Source: Microbispora corallina (lineage in GTDB: Bacteria > Actinomycetota > Actinomycetes > Streptosporangiales > Streptosporangiaceae). From it: a DNA stretch of 64,000 bases. Below the pieces are notes generated by a model that made no database searches, was not told the origin of the DNA, and saw only the letters and a program-made list of their open reading frames with translations. Both the position numbers and the translations under genes were made by a program. Positions 16,616 through 26,553 of this stretch are shown piece by piece. Positions within the stretch are counted from its first letter, which is position 1; each line of letters opens with the position of its first letter. The stretch covers positions 186,001-250,000 of the forward strand of contig NZ_BOOC01000013.1 of the NCBI RefSeq assembly GCF_016863035.1, read 5' to 3'.

Positions 16616-16637
16616 CCCGCCGCCCGCCGGCGGCGGG
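16616..16637 (+). terminator. terminator of the sugar transporter operon
   Basis: Arms CCCGCCGCC (16616-16624) and GGCGGCGGG (16629-16637) pair perfectly around a 4-base loop, 17 bases after the permease stop. There is no U-tract. Confidence 0.65.
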
Positions 16638-16680
16638 CACGGGAGCCTCACGGAGGGAGGCCGCGGGAAACGGGAACGGT

Positions 16681-16803
16681 CTAGCGCTGGGGCACGCCGC
16701 CGTTGTCGCGACGGTCCAGCGCCGTCTGCAGCGCCGCCGCGGCCTCGTCCTCGGCGTCCTCGGGTCGGTTCCAGGGATACATCTCGTACATGGCGGATCT
16801 CAT
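16681..16803 (-). CDS. 40-codon acidic hypothetical protein
   Basis: A small ORF encoding 40 residues that begins MRSAMYEMYPWNRPEDAED and ends DRRDNGGVPQR. Codon third positions are mostly G or C, matching real genes around it. The sequence is acidic with an aromatic YPW motif and no membrane segment. Alternative starts are the ATGs at 16791 and 16782; none has a strong ribosome binding site. It lies downstream of serA's terminator on the same strand and is the first ORF after the orphan leader-hairpin module at 16949-17019. I cannot assign a function; it could be a short regulatory or structural peptide, or a chance frame. Confidence 0.5.
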   Translation of the reverse strand: MRSAMYEMYPWNRPEDAEDEAAAALQTALDRRDNGGVPQR

Positions 16804-16948
16804 TTCGGCGCTCGAAGGCTCGGCAGAGTGCGTCGTCGAGAGCGGATCCGCGAGGGCGGACCCGGCTGGCGTGCACGGCTCCGGATCGGACGCGGGTCAC
16901 GCGTCGTCGGCCGTTGGAGCCGGTGGCCGGAGGCGGCAGCGCCGCACA

Positions 16949-16987
16949 CCGCGGCGGGCCGGCCTACCTGATCAGGCCCCGCCGCGG
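16949..16987 (-). ncRNA. orphan leader hairpin
   Basis: Ten-bp perfect arms CCGCGGCGGG (16987-16978 on the minus strand) and CCCGCCGCGG (16958-16949), with an inner GGCCT/AGGCC pairing around an 8-base loop. The 5' arm covers the last codons of the small ORF at 16972-17019, the same geometry as the cimA and ilvB leaders. No U-tract terminator follows. Confidence 0.65.
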
Positions 16988-17019
16988 CAGGTGAGGAGTA
17001 CGGACACCTGGCGCTTCAT
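16972..17019 (-). CDS. orphan leaderless leader-peptide-like ORF
   Basis: A 15-residue ORF, MKRQVSVLLTCRGGA, with Val, Leu-Leu and Cys codons. A -10-like TAGTGT (17032-17027) lies exactly 7 bases before the ATG, so the mRNA would begin at the start codon. Its end overlaps a strong hairpin, and its tail CRGGA resembles the tails of the cimA (GRRAG) and ilvB (RRRAA) leader peptides. The only ORF downstream is the 40-codon gene at 16681-16803, about 170 bases away. Regulatory function is inferred from form only. Confidence 0.5.
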   Translation of the reverse strand: MKRQVSVLLTCRGGA

Positions 17020-17135
17020 TACGCTCACACTACCCCAGAATCTCGTAGGACGACCTAGTATCTCGCTATTCGAGACAGGGCAGGTGCGGACCCGTGCCGA
17101 TCCGGCCGTGGCAGCCTCCGGCCCCGGACATGACT

Positions 17136-17168
17136 CGGCCGGCCCCCGTCGAGGACGGGGGCCGGCCG
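17136..17168 (-). terminator. serA terminator hairpin
   Basis: Perfect 15-bp arms (17136-17150 with 17154-17168) around a 3-base loop, 31 bases beyond the serA stop. An outer CCGGACA/TGTCCGG pair (17124-17130 and 17175-17181) can extend it. No U-tract. Confidence 0.8.
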
Positions 17169-17199
17169 TGTTCGTGTCCGGCGCGGGCGCCGGGGGGCG

Positions 17200-18789
17200 T
17201 CAGTCCTCCAGGTCGACCGTACGGCCGCTGTCGGCGCCGATCTCGCCCGCGATCTGCTCCACGACGTCGGACGGGATGGCCGAGTCGACGGTGAGGGCGA
17301 TCAGCGCCTTGCCCCCCTTGACGTCCCGGGAGACCTGCATCGAGGCGATGTTGACGCCGTGCTCGCCGAGCAAGCGGCCCACGATGCCGACGATGCCGGG
17401 GCGGTCGGTGTAGGTGAAGAACGCCAGGTGCTCGGTGGGCTCGATCTCCATGGCGTAGCCGTTCACCTCGACGATCTTGGTGATCTGCCGGGGGCCGGAG
17501 AGCGTGCCGGAGACCGACACCGTGCGACCGTCGGCCAGGACGCCGCGCACGCTGATCACGTTGCGCCAGTCGGGGCTCTCCGAGCTGGTCACGAGCTCGA
17601 CGACGGTGCCGCGGTCACGGGCGAGCAGCGGCGCGTTGACGTAGGTCACCGCGTCCTCGACGACGTCGGTGAACACGCCCTTGAGCGCGGCCAGCTCCAG
17701 CACCCGCACGTCCTGGGAGGCGATCTCGCCCCGGACGTCCACGTCGAGCCGGGTGGCCACCTCGCCGGCGAGGGCGGTGAAGATGCGGCCGAGCTTCTCG
17801 GTCAGCGGCAGGCCCGGCTTGACGTCCTCGGCCACCGCCCCGCCCTGGACGTTCACCGCGTCGGGCACGAACTCGCCGGCGAGGGCGAGCTTCACGCTGC
17901 GGGCGACCTGGGTGCCGGCCTTCTCCTGGGCCTCGTGGGTGGACGCGCCGAGGTGCGGCGTCACCAGGACCTGGTCGAACTCGAACAGCGGGCTGTCGGT
18001 GCACGGCTCCTTGGCGAACACGTCGATGCCCGCGCCGGCCACGCGGCCCTCCTTGAGGGCCGAGTAGAGGGCGTTCTCGTCGATGATCCCGCCGCGGGCG
18101 ACGTTGATCAGGCGGACGGACGGCTTGACCAGGTGCAGCTCGCGGTCGCCGATCAGGCCGACGGTCTCCTTGGACTTCGGCAGGTGCACGGTGATGAAGT
18201 CGGACTGCTGGAGGATCTCCTCCAGCGACACCAGCCGCACGCCCATCTGCGCGGCCCGGGCCGGCTGCAGGTAGGGGTCGTACGCGATGATCTCGACGCC
18301 GAACGGCTGGAGCCGCTGGGCGACGAGCTGGCCGATCTTGCCGAGGCCGAGGATGCCGACGACCTTCTCGTCGAGCTCGACGCCGGTGTACTTGGAGCGC
18401 TTCCACTCGCCGCCCTTGAGCGCGGAGTGGGCCTGGGCGACGTTGCGGGCGCTGGCGAGGATCAGCGCGACCGTGTGCTCGGCGGCGCTGGTGATGTTGG
18501 AGGTCGGGGCGTTCACGACCATGACGCCCGCCTTGGTGGCGGCCTCCACGTCGACGTTGTCGAGGCCGACTCCCGCGCGCGCCACCACCCGCAGCTTCGG
18601 CGCGGCCGCGACGGCCTCGGCGTCCACCTGGGTGGCGCTGCGCACGATGAGGGCGTCCACGTCGGCGAGCGCGGGCAGCAGCTGCGAGCGGTCGGAGCCG
18701 TCGGTGTGACGGACCTCGAAGTCCGCGCCGAGCACGGCGAGGCCCGCTTCGGAGAGCTCTTCTGCGACAAGTACGACGGGCTTGTTCAC
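17200..18789 (-). CDS. serA: D-3-phosphoglycerate dehydrogenase
   Basis: A 529-residue enzyme, first step of serine synthesis (3-phosphoglycerate to 3-phosphohydroxypyruvate with NAD). The 2-hydroxyacid dehydrogenase core has GILGLGKIGQLVAQRL near 145, the catalytic Arg in NVARGGIIDE, Glu in FAKEPC and His in TPHLGASTHEAQEKAG. Then come the allosteric substrate-binding domain (about 320-440) and the C-terminal ACT domain (about 455-529, RPGIVGIVGRLLGEHGVNIA), the long type 1 form of actinobacteria regulated by serine. GTG at 18789 was chosen: AAGGA lies 7 bases upstream and MNKPVVLVAEELS matches the family start. Confidence 0.96.
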   Translation of the reverse strand: MNKPVVLVAEELSEAGLAVLGADFEVRHTDGSDRSQLLPALADVDALIVRSATQVDAEAVAAAPKLRVVARAGVGLDNVDVEAATKAGVMVVNAPTSNITSAAEHTVALILASARNVAQAHSALKGGEWKRSKYTGVELDEKVVGILGLGKIGQLVAQRLQPFGVEIIAYDPYLQPARAAQMGVRLVSLEEILQQSDFITVHLPKSKETVGLIGDRELHLVKPSVRLINVARGGIIDENALYSALKEGRVAGAGIDVFAKEPCTDSPLFEFDQVLVTPHLGASTHEAQEKAGTQVARSVKLALAGEFVPDAVNVQGGAVAEDVKPGLPLTEKLGRIFTALAGEVATRLDVDVRGEIASQDVRVLELAALKGVFTDVVEDAVTYVNAPLLARDRGTVVELVTSSESPDWRNVISVRGVLADGRTVSVSGTLSGPRQITKIVEVNGYAMEIEPTEHLAFFTYTDRPGIVGIVGRLLGEHGVNIASMQVSRDVKGGKALIALTVDSAIPSDVVEQIAGEIGADSGRTVDLED

Positions 18790-19090
18790 TGGTGAGTCCT
18801 TCGGAAAGTGCGATGGCACGGACAGCCGTGAGTCTATCGGTGCTTGTGAAAGCTCTCACGAGCGATCCGGCATCCGAGACGGGGCGGGGGGCGGGACCCG
18901 TGTCCGTTCCACGGTTCCCGGTGCCGATGTGACGTCAGAGAGTCGTGAGACTCGCTCATATATTCGGCCAGTCGATCGGTGTACCCGGGTTGGACCGGTC
19001 CCATCCACACAGCCGCTTTCTTGGTATTGATCGCACCTAATCTTCACGATTAGCCTGATTCGCCATGGTCCAGTCCCTATCGTTCAGGCT
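18790..19090. other. divergent intergenic region serA / SseB-like gene
   Basis: 301 bases. For serA, a -10-like TAGACT lies about 40 bases upstream, beside the partial inverted repeat GTGA-GAGCTT-TCAC, and GAGTC-GTGA-GACTC occurs further up. For the rightward gene, TATCGT (19078-19083) sits 7 bases before the ATG, a leaderless arrangement. CTAAT-CTTCACG-ATTAG (19037-19053) is a short inverted repeat between them. No leader ORF was found for serA. Confidence 0.5.
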
Positions 19091-19996
19091 ATGAGCATCG
19101 GGAACCCCTCCCTAGGCGACGTTCTCGCGCGGCACGGCAGCCCCCAGCAACTGCTGGCGGCCCTCGCGGAGTGGGGCATCCTGGTGGCCGTACGGCCCGA
19201 CCGCTCGGTGGTGCTCGGCACGACCCAGAGCGGCGAGCGCGTGCTGCTCGGATACACGGGACCGGGAACCTACGCCCGGCACCGCGGCGGCCACTCCCTG
19301 TCGGTCTGCGACGCCGACACCATCATCGACATCCAGCGCGTCACCGGCGTGCGGGACATCGTGATCGACGCGGCCGGCCCCGCGGCGGCGGCCGTCCCGA
19401 TCGACGATCTCAAGCGCTACCTCCAGGCCACCAGGACCGGACCGGCCCACGCGCTGTCCGCGCTCGGGTCCCCCATGGCGGCCCCGACGGCGTACGCGAC
19501 GGGTGCGATGGCGACGGTGACCCGCGCCCAGGTGGTGCACGGCGCGCCGCCGCCCCCGGCCCCCGCCGCTCCCGTTCCCGCGCCCGTCCAGCAGCCCGTG
19601 CCGGCCGCGAACCAGTGGATCCCCGCGCCGCGCCAGCACCTGTCGGGGGCCATGCAGGTCGTGGACCCCGGCTACCGCAGGACGTCCCACCCGATCCTGC
19701 CCGCGCTGCGGGTGGCGATCGGCGAACTGCTGCGCGACTACCCCCTCGTGCACCACGTGTGGATCTCCGAGGCGCGGACGGTCTCCGGCTCGTGGGGGAT
19801 CATGCTCCACGTCAAGGTGCACACGCTGTCGGCCGAGGACATCGTGCGCGACCTGCACCGGCGGGTGCGGGCCCGGCTGCCGCAGCTCGCCGCGAGCGAG
19901 GCGCCGGTGCTCATGGCCCGGGTGACCGACGCGCACACGGAACGGCGCATGATCGAGATCGGCGCCCACGTGGTCTGCGCCGACGTACGCGACTGA
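19091..19996 (+). CDS. SseB-like domain protein
   Basis: A 301-residue soluble protein. Residues about 15-115 resemble the SseB N-terminal domain (QQLLAALAEWGILVAV ... VIDAAGPAAAAVPIDDLKRYL), and residues about 200-295 an SseB C-terminal-like region (ILPALRVAIGELLRDYP ... HVWISEAR). They are joined by a Pro/Ala-rich linker (about 150-185). SseB-type proteins are frequent in actinomycetes without an established function. The ATG has no ribosome binding site; a -10-like TATCGT 7 bases upstream indicates leaderless expression. It ends just before a terminator hairpin. Confidence 0.65.
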   Translation: MSIGNPSLGDVLARHGSPQQLLAALAEWGILVAVRPDRSVVLGTTQSGERVLLGYTGPGTYARHRGGHSLSVCDADTIIDIQRVTGVRDIVIDAAGPAAAAVPIDDLKRYLQATRTGPAHALSALGSPMAAPTAYATGAMATVTRAQVVHGAPPPPAPAAPVPAPVQQPVPAANQWIPAPRQHLSGAMQVVDPGYRRTSHPILPALRVAIGELLRDYPLVHHVWISEARTVSGSWGIMLHVKVHTLSAEDIVRDLHRRVRARLPQLAASEAPVLMARVTDAHTERRMIEIGAHVVCADVRD

Positions 19997-19998
19997 CC

Positions 19999-20025
19999 CC
20001 TGGCCCCGTCCTGACCGGGGCCAGG
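19999..20025 (+). terminator. terminator after the SseB-like gene
   Basis: Ten-bp perfect arms CCTGGCCCCG (19999-20008) and CGGGGCCAGG (20016-20025) around a 7-base loop, starting 3 bases after the stop codon. A T-containing stretch follows a few bases later. Confidence 0.8.
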
Positions 20026-20078
20026 CGTGGTCTGTTTGTGATGGTTTGACCTTCCGATCGGGTGCATGCTCGGCTTGA

Positions 20079-21464
20079 ATGTCGCGCATGGTCTCCTCGG
20101 CGGCGACGCCCTCCCCCACCAACGTGCCCCTCGGGGTGCGCCTCGGCTACGCCGTCGGCTCGTTCTGCACGGCCAACTTCTCCACGATCCCCGGGCTCCT
20201 GCTGCTCTTCTACATGACGAACGTGCTGGCGGTGCCCGCCTTCCTCGCGGGCGTCGTGCTGTTCCTGCCCAAGGCGTGGGACCTGGTGGCCAACCCGCTC
20301 GTCGGGCGGTGGTCGGACCGCACCGCCGGCCGCTGGGGGCCGCGGCGCCCGTGGCTGCTGGCCGGGGCCGTCGTGCTGCCGCTGACGTTCGCCCTCATGT
20401 TCGCCGGGCTCCCGCTGCGGGGCGCCCCTGCCGCCGTCTACGTGGGCGTCGTGTTCCTGCTCGCCGCGACCGGCTACGCCCTCTACGAGGTGCCGTACAA
20501 GGCCATGCCGGCCGAGATGACGACCGACTACCACGAGCGCACCTCGCTGCTCCAGTGGCGGATGGTGTTCATCGCGATCTCGGTGGCCCTGAGCGGCATC
20601 GTGGCGCCGATGATCGCGGGCCAGACGCTCGACGGCCACCGTCTGATGGGGATCGTCTTCGGCGTGATCCTGCTCGTCGCGATGCTCGGGTCGTTCTTCG
20701 GCACCGCCCGCGCGCCCTTCACCGGGCAGCAGCGCTCGGAGGGCACGCTGCGCGCCCAGATCGCCGCGGCCCGCACCAGCAAGCCCTTCATGTGGCTGCT
20801 CGGGCTGAGCTCGGCGCAGAACCTCGCCGCCGGGATCATGCTGGCGGGCGCGCCCTACTTCGCCGCCTACACGCTGAACGACCCCGACGCCACCAGCACG
20901 CTGTTCGCCGCGCTCGTCGGGCCCATGCTGGTCACGATGCCGCTGTGGGTCTGGCTGGCCCGCAGGCTCGACAAGCGCGGCGCGATGGTCCTGGCCGGGT
21001 CGCTGTTCACGGGCGGCGCGATCCTGGTCGTCGCCGCCCCCGCGTTCGGCTCGCTGTGGTCCCACCTGGTCGTGATGATCGTGGGCCTCGGCTACGCGGG
21101 GCTCCAGCTTCTCCAGTTCTCGATGCTCGCCGACGTGATCGCGTACGACGGAGCCGTGAGCGGGGAGCGGCGCGGCGGCGTGTTCACCGGGCTGTGGACG
21201 GCCGTCGAGAACGCGGTCTCCGCCCTCGGGGCGACGATCTACGGCTGGGTGCTGGCGCTGGGCGGGTTCCTTGCCTCCGACCCCGACAACCCGGTGACCC
21301 AGCCCGGCAGCGCCCACGTGGCCGTCGTCGTCGGCCTGTCCGTGGTCCCGGCCCTCATCACGCTCGCCGGCGTGGTGATGACGCTGAAGTACGACCTCAC
21401 CGCCGGCCGCGTGGCCGCCGCCGTGCGCGCTCCCTCCGCCGCCCCCGGCCCCGTCGAGGCCTGA
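20079..21464 (+). CDS. GPH-type sugar:cation symporter (MFS_2)
   Basis: A 461-residue membrane protein with about 12 hydrophobic segments. The segment FLPKAWDLVANPLVGRWSDR, the GRWGPRRPWLLAG loop and the EVPYKAMPAEM motif are the glycoside-pentoside-hexuronide:cation symporter signature, so it probably imports an oligosaccharide, glycoside or uronide with Na+ or H+. The ATG at 20079 or the one at 20088 may be used; neither has a ribosome binding site. It stands alone between terminators. The heparinase-like and cellulase genes elsewhere in the window could release its substrates, but nothing links them directly. Confidence 0.87.
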   Translation: MSRMVSSAATPSPTNVPLGVRLGYAVGSFCTANFSTIPGLLLLFYMTNVLAVPAFLAGVVLFLPKAWDLVANPLVGRWSDRTAGRWGPRRPWLLAGAVVLPLTFALMFAGLPLRGAPAAVYVGVVFLLAATGYALYEVPYKAMPAEMTTDYHERTSLLQWRMVFIAISVALSGIVAPMIAGQTLDGHRLMGIVFGVILLVAMLGSFFGTARAPFTGQQRSEGTLRAQIAAARTSKPFMWLLGLSSAQNLAAGIMLAGAPYFAAYTLNDPDATSTLFAALVGPMLVTMPLWVWLARRLDKRGAMVLAGSLFTGGAILVVAAPAFGSLWSHLVVMIVGLGYAGLQLLQFSMLADVIAYDGAVSGERRGGVFTGLWTAVENAVSALGATIYGWVLALGGFLASDPDNPVTQPGSAHVAVVVGLSVVPALITLAGVVMTLKYDLTAGRVAAAVRAPSAAPGPVEA

Positions 21465-21670
21465 CACCCGGGGATCACCCCGACATCCCCCCGCTGACCT
21501 GGGCGTACGTGGGTGATTAGGCATGTTTCTGGTGGGGCAGAAGGTATAAACGAGCCTTAAGGGATGGTAGATATTTTAGTCAATGCAGTGATTTTTTCGG
21601 ACAAGTGGGGTCCGAGCGCACCATAATGACGACTTCCATCCAGCGTCTAACCCCCACTGGAGGAATGATC

Positions 21671-22510
21671 GTGAACAGAGCGCTCGGAGCGGTCCTGTGC
21701 CTCGGGAGCGTCGCGGCTTTCGGCGTGTCCGCCGTGCCCGCTCAGGCCCAGGCCCAGCCCACGGGCTGCCGGGTCGCCTCCGCGAAGCCGAAGGTCGCCG
21801 CGGACGGGAAGATCCACGCGGCGGGCTCGCGGGCCGGCTGCTTCGACACCGCCCGATTCCGGGTCCGCATCTGGAAGGCGCAGCCCGGCCCCGACCGCGT
21901 CGTGAAGAGCGGGTCGAAGGCCGTCAGGAACGCCCGGATCACCGTGACCCTGCCCTGCGCGCGCGGCGTCTACTACACCGTCGTCACCGACTACCGCGGC
22001 CACTCGTCGCGGTCGAAGCCGGTGCGGCTGACGTCCTGCGCGCCCACCCCGACCCCCACGCCGACGGGGACCGCCTCAGGAACCCCGGCTCCCACCCCGA
22101 CCGCCACCCCGACCTCCGGGGCCACCGTCGGCACGGACATCGAGAACGAGGTCCTGCGCCTGACCAACATCGAGCGGGCCAAGGCCGGCTGCGGCGCGCT
22201 GAAGCACGACGCGAAGCTCCACGCCGCGGCCTACGCCCACTCCGCCGACATGTCGGCCAAGAACTACTTCGACCACACGTCCCAGGACGGCCGGACCTTC
22301 GCCGACCGGATCAAGGCCGCCGGCTACTCGTTCACGGCCGCCGCCGAGAACATCGCCAAGGGCTACCCGACCGCCCAGGCCGTCGTGGACGGGTGGATGA
22401 ACAGCCCCGGCCACCGGCAGAACATCCTCAACTGCGCCTACACCGACATCGGTGTCGGCTATGTCGCCGCCGGCGGGCCGTACTGGACGCAGGACTTCGG
22501 CAAGCACTGA
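21671..22510 (+). CDS. secreted CAP (SCP/PR-1-like) domain protein
   Basis: A 279-residue exported protein: signal peptide (about 1-28, ending AQAQA), an unassigned beta-rich domain with two Cys pairs (about 30-115), a Pro-Thr linker (about 118-145), and a C-terminal CAP domain (about 155-279) with TNIERAKAGCGALKHD, SAKNYFDHTSQDGRTF, AAENIAKGY and MNSPGHRQNILN. Metal-binding His residues of the CAP cavity are retained. Bacterial CAP proteins are extracellular and of mostly unknown function. GTG 21671 lies 6 bases after GGAGGA; the ATG at 21665 would have no spacing. The upstream region (21540-21600) is unusually AT-rich and probably holds the promoter. Confidence 0.88.
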   Translation: MNRALGAVLCLGSVAAFGVSAVPAQAQAQPTGCRVASAKPKVAADGKIHAAGSRAGCFDTARFRVRIWKAQPGPDRVVKSGSKAVRNARITVTLPCARGVYYTVVTDYRGHSSRSKPVRLTSCAPTPTPTPTGTASGTPAPTPTATPTSGATVGTDIENEVLRLTNIERAKAGCGALKHDAKLHAAAYAHSADMSAKNYFDHTSQDGRTFADRIKAAGYSFTAAAENIAKGYPTAQAVVDGWMNSPGHRQNILNCAYTDIGVGYVAAGGPYWTQDFGKH

Positions 22511-22607
22511 TCGCCGTTCCGGTGAGGCGGGGGCGCCGCCCGCGCGGGGCCCCCGCCCCTCCCGGACATCCACGAGTTGTGGATTGGGAGGGAATGCACC
22601 GGTCTTC

Positions 22608-22637
22608 TGGACACCTCACGGCGCTCCAGCGGATACT
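22608..22637 (+). promoter_or_regulatory. promoter for the DUF1707-FHA gene, leaderless
   Basis: TGGACA (22608-22613), an 18-bp spacer and GATACT (22632-22637), with the ATG 6 bases further on. Five of six bases match the -35 consensus TTGACA. No ribosome binding site precedes the ATG, so a leaderless mRNA is expected. Confidence 0.6.
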
Positions 22638-22643
22638 CCAATC

Positions 22644-23180
22644 ATGAGCTCTCCCCCGGTTCGCGCCTCGGACGGGGACCGCGACCGCGCGCTCAGCGAG
22701 CTCCGGGACCGTGCCGCCGAAGGCCGGCTGTCCATGGAGACCTTCGTCGGGCGCGTCGACATGGCGCTGCGCGCACGCAGCCGCAGCGAGCTCGACGAGC
22801 TGATCGCGGACCTGCCGCACCGCGGGCGCTGGCGCAGGCGCATCACGGACGCCGTGTCGTCGGTCTCGGACCTCACCCGCCGCGTCGAGTCGGCCTGGCG
22901 CCGCCCGCGGATGCCCCGGCTCGCCCTGCCCACGGACGGACGCACGCGCTACGTGGTCGGGCGGGGCTCGGGCTGCGACCTCGTGCTCGCCGACCTCACG
23001 GTCTCCCGCGTCCACGCGGAGCTCAGGAGGGACGACGACGCCTGGATGCTGGTCGATCTCGGGTCGATGAACGGCACCCGGCTCAACGGCTGGCGGCTGG
23101 TGGGCCCGGCGAAGGTCCGCGCGGGCGACGAGGTGGCCTTCGGCGACTGCGTCTTCCTGGTGTCCGCTCCCGTCGTCTGA
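22644..23180 (+). CDS. DUF1707 and FHA domain protein
   Basis: A 178-residue protein. Residues about 8-58 form a DUF1707 domain (RASDGDRDRALSEL ... RLSMETFVGRVDMAL), a helical actinobacterial module. Residues about 98-176 form an FHA phosphothreonine-binding domain with VGRGSGCDLVL, the phosphopeptide-contacting Ser121-Arg122 and His124 in VSRVHAEL, and DLGSMNGTRLNG. FHA proteins read phosphothreonine marks made by Ser/Thr kinases; two such kinases lie at 60-64 kb, though no partner can be named. No membrane segment is seen. Confidence 0.88.
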   Translation: MSSPPVRASDGDRDRALSELRDRAAEGRLSMETFVGRVDMALRARSRSELDELIADLPHRGRWRRRITDAVSSVSDLTRRVESAWRRPRMPRLALPTDGRTRYVVGRGSGCDLVLADLTVSRVHAELRRDDDAWMLVDLGSMNGTRLNGWRLVGPAKVRAGDEVAFGDCVFLVSAPVV

Positions 23181-23276
23181 TCCACACCCCACAGCCCAGA
23201 TACGCATATTTCCGTATTGATTGCCCCGGGCGGTCTCTCCGACGATCGCGGAAAGCCACTCACCCGGGAGCCTGCT

Positions 23277-24833
23277 GTGCGGTTGTCACGACGAACCACG
23301 ATCACGCTCGCCGCCGTCGTCCTCGTCACCGGGATCGCGGGCTCCGGCGTCCCCGCCGGGGCGCTCGACCCGCCGCCGGGCGTGACCGACCTGACGCACG
23401 ACCTCGACCGGATCCTCGGCGACTCCCGTCTCGCGCCCGCCCGCGCCGGGGTCGTCGTCCGCGACTCGGACACCGGCGAGGAGCTGTACTCCCTGGACGC
23501 GGGCAAGCTGTTCGCCCCGGCGTCCAACACCAAGCTGCTGACCTCGGCCGCCGCGCTGGACACGCTCGGCCCCGACTACCGCTTCACCACCCAGGTCCTC
23601 GCCACGCCGAAGGCCGGGAAGGCCGTCGTGGGCGACCTCGTCCTCAAGGGCACCGGCGACCCGACGATGCTGGCCGCCGACTACGACGCGCTCGCCGCCC
23701 AGGTGGCCGCCGCCGGCGTCAAGGTCGTCACCGGACGGCTGGTCGCCGACGACACCTGGTTCGACGACGTGCGGCTCGGCACCGACTGGGCCTGGGACGA
23801 CGAGCCGTACTACTACGCCGGGCAGATATCGGCCCTGACGGCGGCGCCCGACACGGATTACGACGCCGGCTCGGTCATCGTGTCGGTCAGCCCCGGGGAC
23901 GCACCCGGTAAGCCGGCGAAGGTCACCACCACACCCGAGACCGACTACGTGACGATCGTGAACCGGGCGACCACGGGCGCCGAGACCGACGTCGCCGTCG
24001 TCCGGGAGCACGGCGGCAACACCGTGGTCGTCAGCGGGACGGTCGCCGACGAGTACGACGAGTGGGTGGCCGTCTGGGACCCCACGCTCTACGCGGCCTC
24101 GCTGTTCCGCCGAGGCCTGGCCGCCCACGGCGTCCGGGTGCTCGGGCCGACCGCGCGGGGGGCGGCGCCGGCCGGCGCCGCGGCGGTGGCGTCACATGAG
24201 TCGATGCCGCTCAGCCGGCTGCTGACGCCGTTCCTGAAGCTGAGCAACAACATGCACGCCGAGATCCTCACCAAGGCCATGGGACGGAAGGCCGCGGGCC
24301 AGGGCACCTGGGACGCCGGGCTGGCCGTGACGACGGCGTTCGCCCGGGCCAACGGCGTGCAGACGCTGCGGCTGCGCGACGGCTCCGGCCTGTCCCGGGT
24401 GGACGCGCTCACCCCGACGGGCATCACGTCGCTGCTCCGCGCCGTCCGCGGCAAGCCCTGGTTCCGCACCTGGTACGACGCCCTGCCGGTGGCGGGCGTG
24501 CCGGACCGGATGGTCGGCGGCACGCTGCGCAGCAGGATGCAGGGCACCCCGGCGGCCGGGAACGTCCACGCCAAGACGGGCTCCCTGACCGGCGTGTCCG
24601 CGCTGTCGGGCTACGTGACGGCGGCCGACGGCGAGCCGCTGGTCTTCTCCGTCGTGACGAACGGCTTCCTGGCCTCCTCGACCAAGGACATCGAGGACGC
24701 GATCGCCGTCCGGCTGGCGCGGTTCAGCCGGGCCGCCGCGGTGGACACCGCGGACACGACGCCGGCCCTCAGGTCCGCGGCGTCCGGCGGCGCCGACCTC
24801 GAGTGCTCCTGGCGCAAGCCCGCCGCCTGCTGA
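23277..24833 (+). CDS. dacB: D-alanyl-D-alanine carboxypeptidase/endopeptidase (PBP4, peptidase S13)
   Basis: A 518-residue exported penicillin-binding protein trimming peptidoglycan stem peptides or cross-bridges. The N-terminal hydrophobic segment (about 7-28) acts as signal peptide. Active-site motifs are Ser83-Asn-Thr-Lys86 in APASNTKLL, SNN in LKLSNNMHAE (about 322) and KTG in AKTGSLTG (about 432). The large insert between the first two motifs, typical of S13 enzymes, is present. GTG 23277 follows GGGAG by 6 bases. The last residues include an isolated Cys near a C-terminal SWRKPAAC. It converges on ilvC across a shared terminator. Confidence 0.92.
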   Translation: MRLSRRTTITLAAVVLVTGIAGSGVPAGALDPPPGVTDLTHDLDRILGDSRLAPARAGVVVRDSDTGEELYSLDAGKLFAPASNTKLLTSAAALDTLGPDYRFTTQVLATPKAGKAVVGDLVLKGTGDPTMLAADYDALAAQVAAAGVKVVTGRLVADDTWFDDVRLGTDWAWDDEPYYYAGQISALTAAPDTDYDAGSVIVSVSPGDAPGKPAKVTTTPETDYVTIVNRATTGAETDVAVVREHGGNTVVVSGTVADEYDEWVAVWDPTLYAASLFRRGLAAHGVRVLGPTARGAAPAGAAAVASHESMPLSRLLTPFLKLSNNMHAEILTKAMGRKAAGQGTWDAGLAVTTAFARANGVQTLRLRDGSGLSRVDALTPTGITSLLRAVRGKPWFRTWYDALPVAGVPDRMVGGTLRSRMQGTPAAGNVHAKTGSLTGVSALSGYVTAADGEPLVFSVVTNGFLASSTKDIEDAIAVRLARFSRAAAVDTADTTPALRSAASGGADLECSWRKPAAC

Positions 24834-24877
24834 CCCAGCGGCGGCCGAGCTCCCGGTGACGCGACGCCGGGAACGCG

Positions 24878-24911
24878 ACGCGGCGCCGCCCCCGAGGGGA
24901 CGGCGCCGCGT
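24878..24911. terminator. bidirectional terminator between dacB and ilvC
   Basis: Arms ACGCGGCGCCG (24878-24888) and CGGCGCCGCGT (24901-24911), extended inward by CCCC/GGGG. It lies 44 bases after the dacB stop and 20 bases after the ilvC stop on the other strand, so it can serve both genes. Confidence 0.8.
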
Positions 24912-24931
24912 TCGCGACAGCCGGGAGGGTG

Positions 24932-26513
<1,582 letters not shown>

Positions 26514-26553
26514 GCCGACCTCCCCGATGCGCCGGTCCGGTTGCTCCGCTCGT

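Noticed and set aside
16442-16900. Minus-strand frame of 152 codons overlapping the permease end
   Set aside because: Arg-rich, overlaps the well-supported permease and the 40-codon ORF in another frame; poor codon bias.
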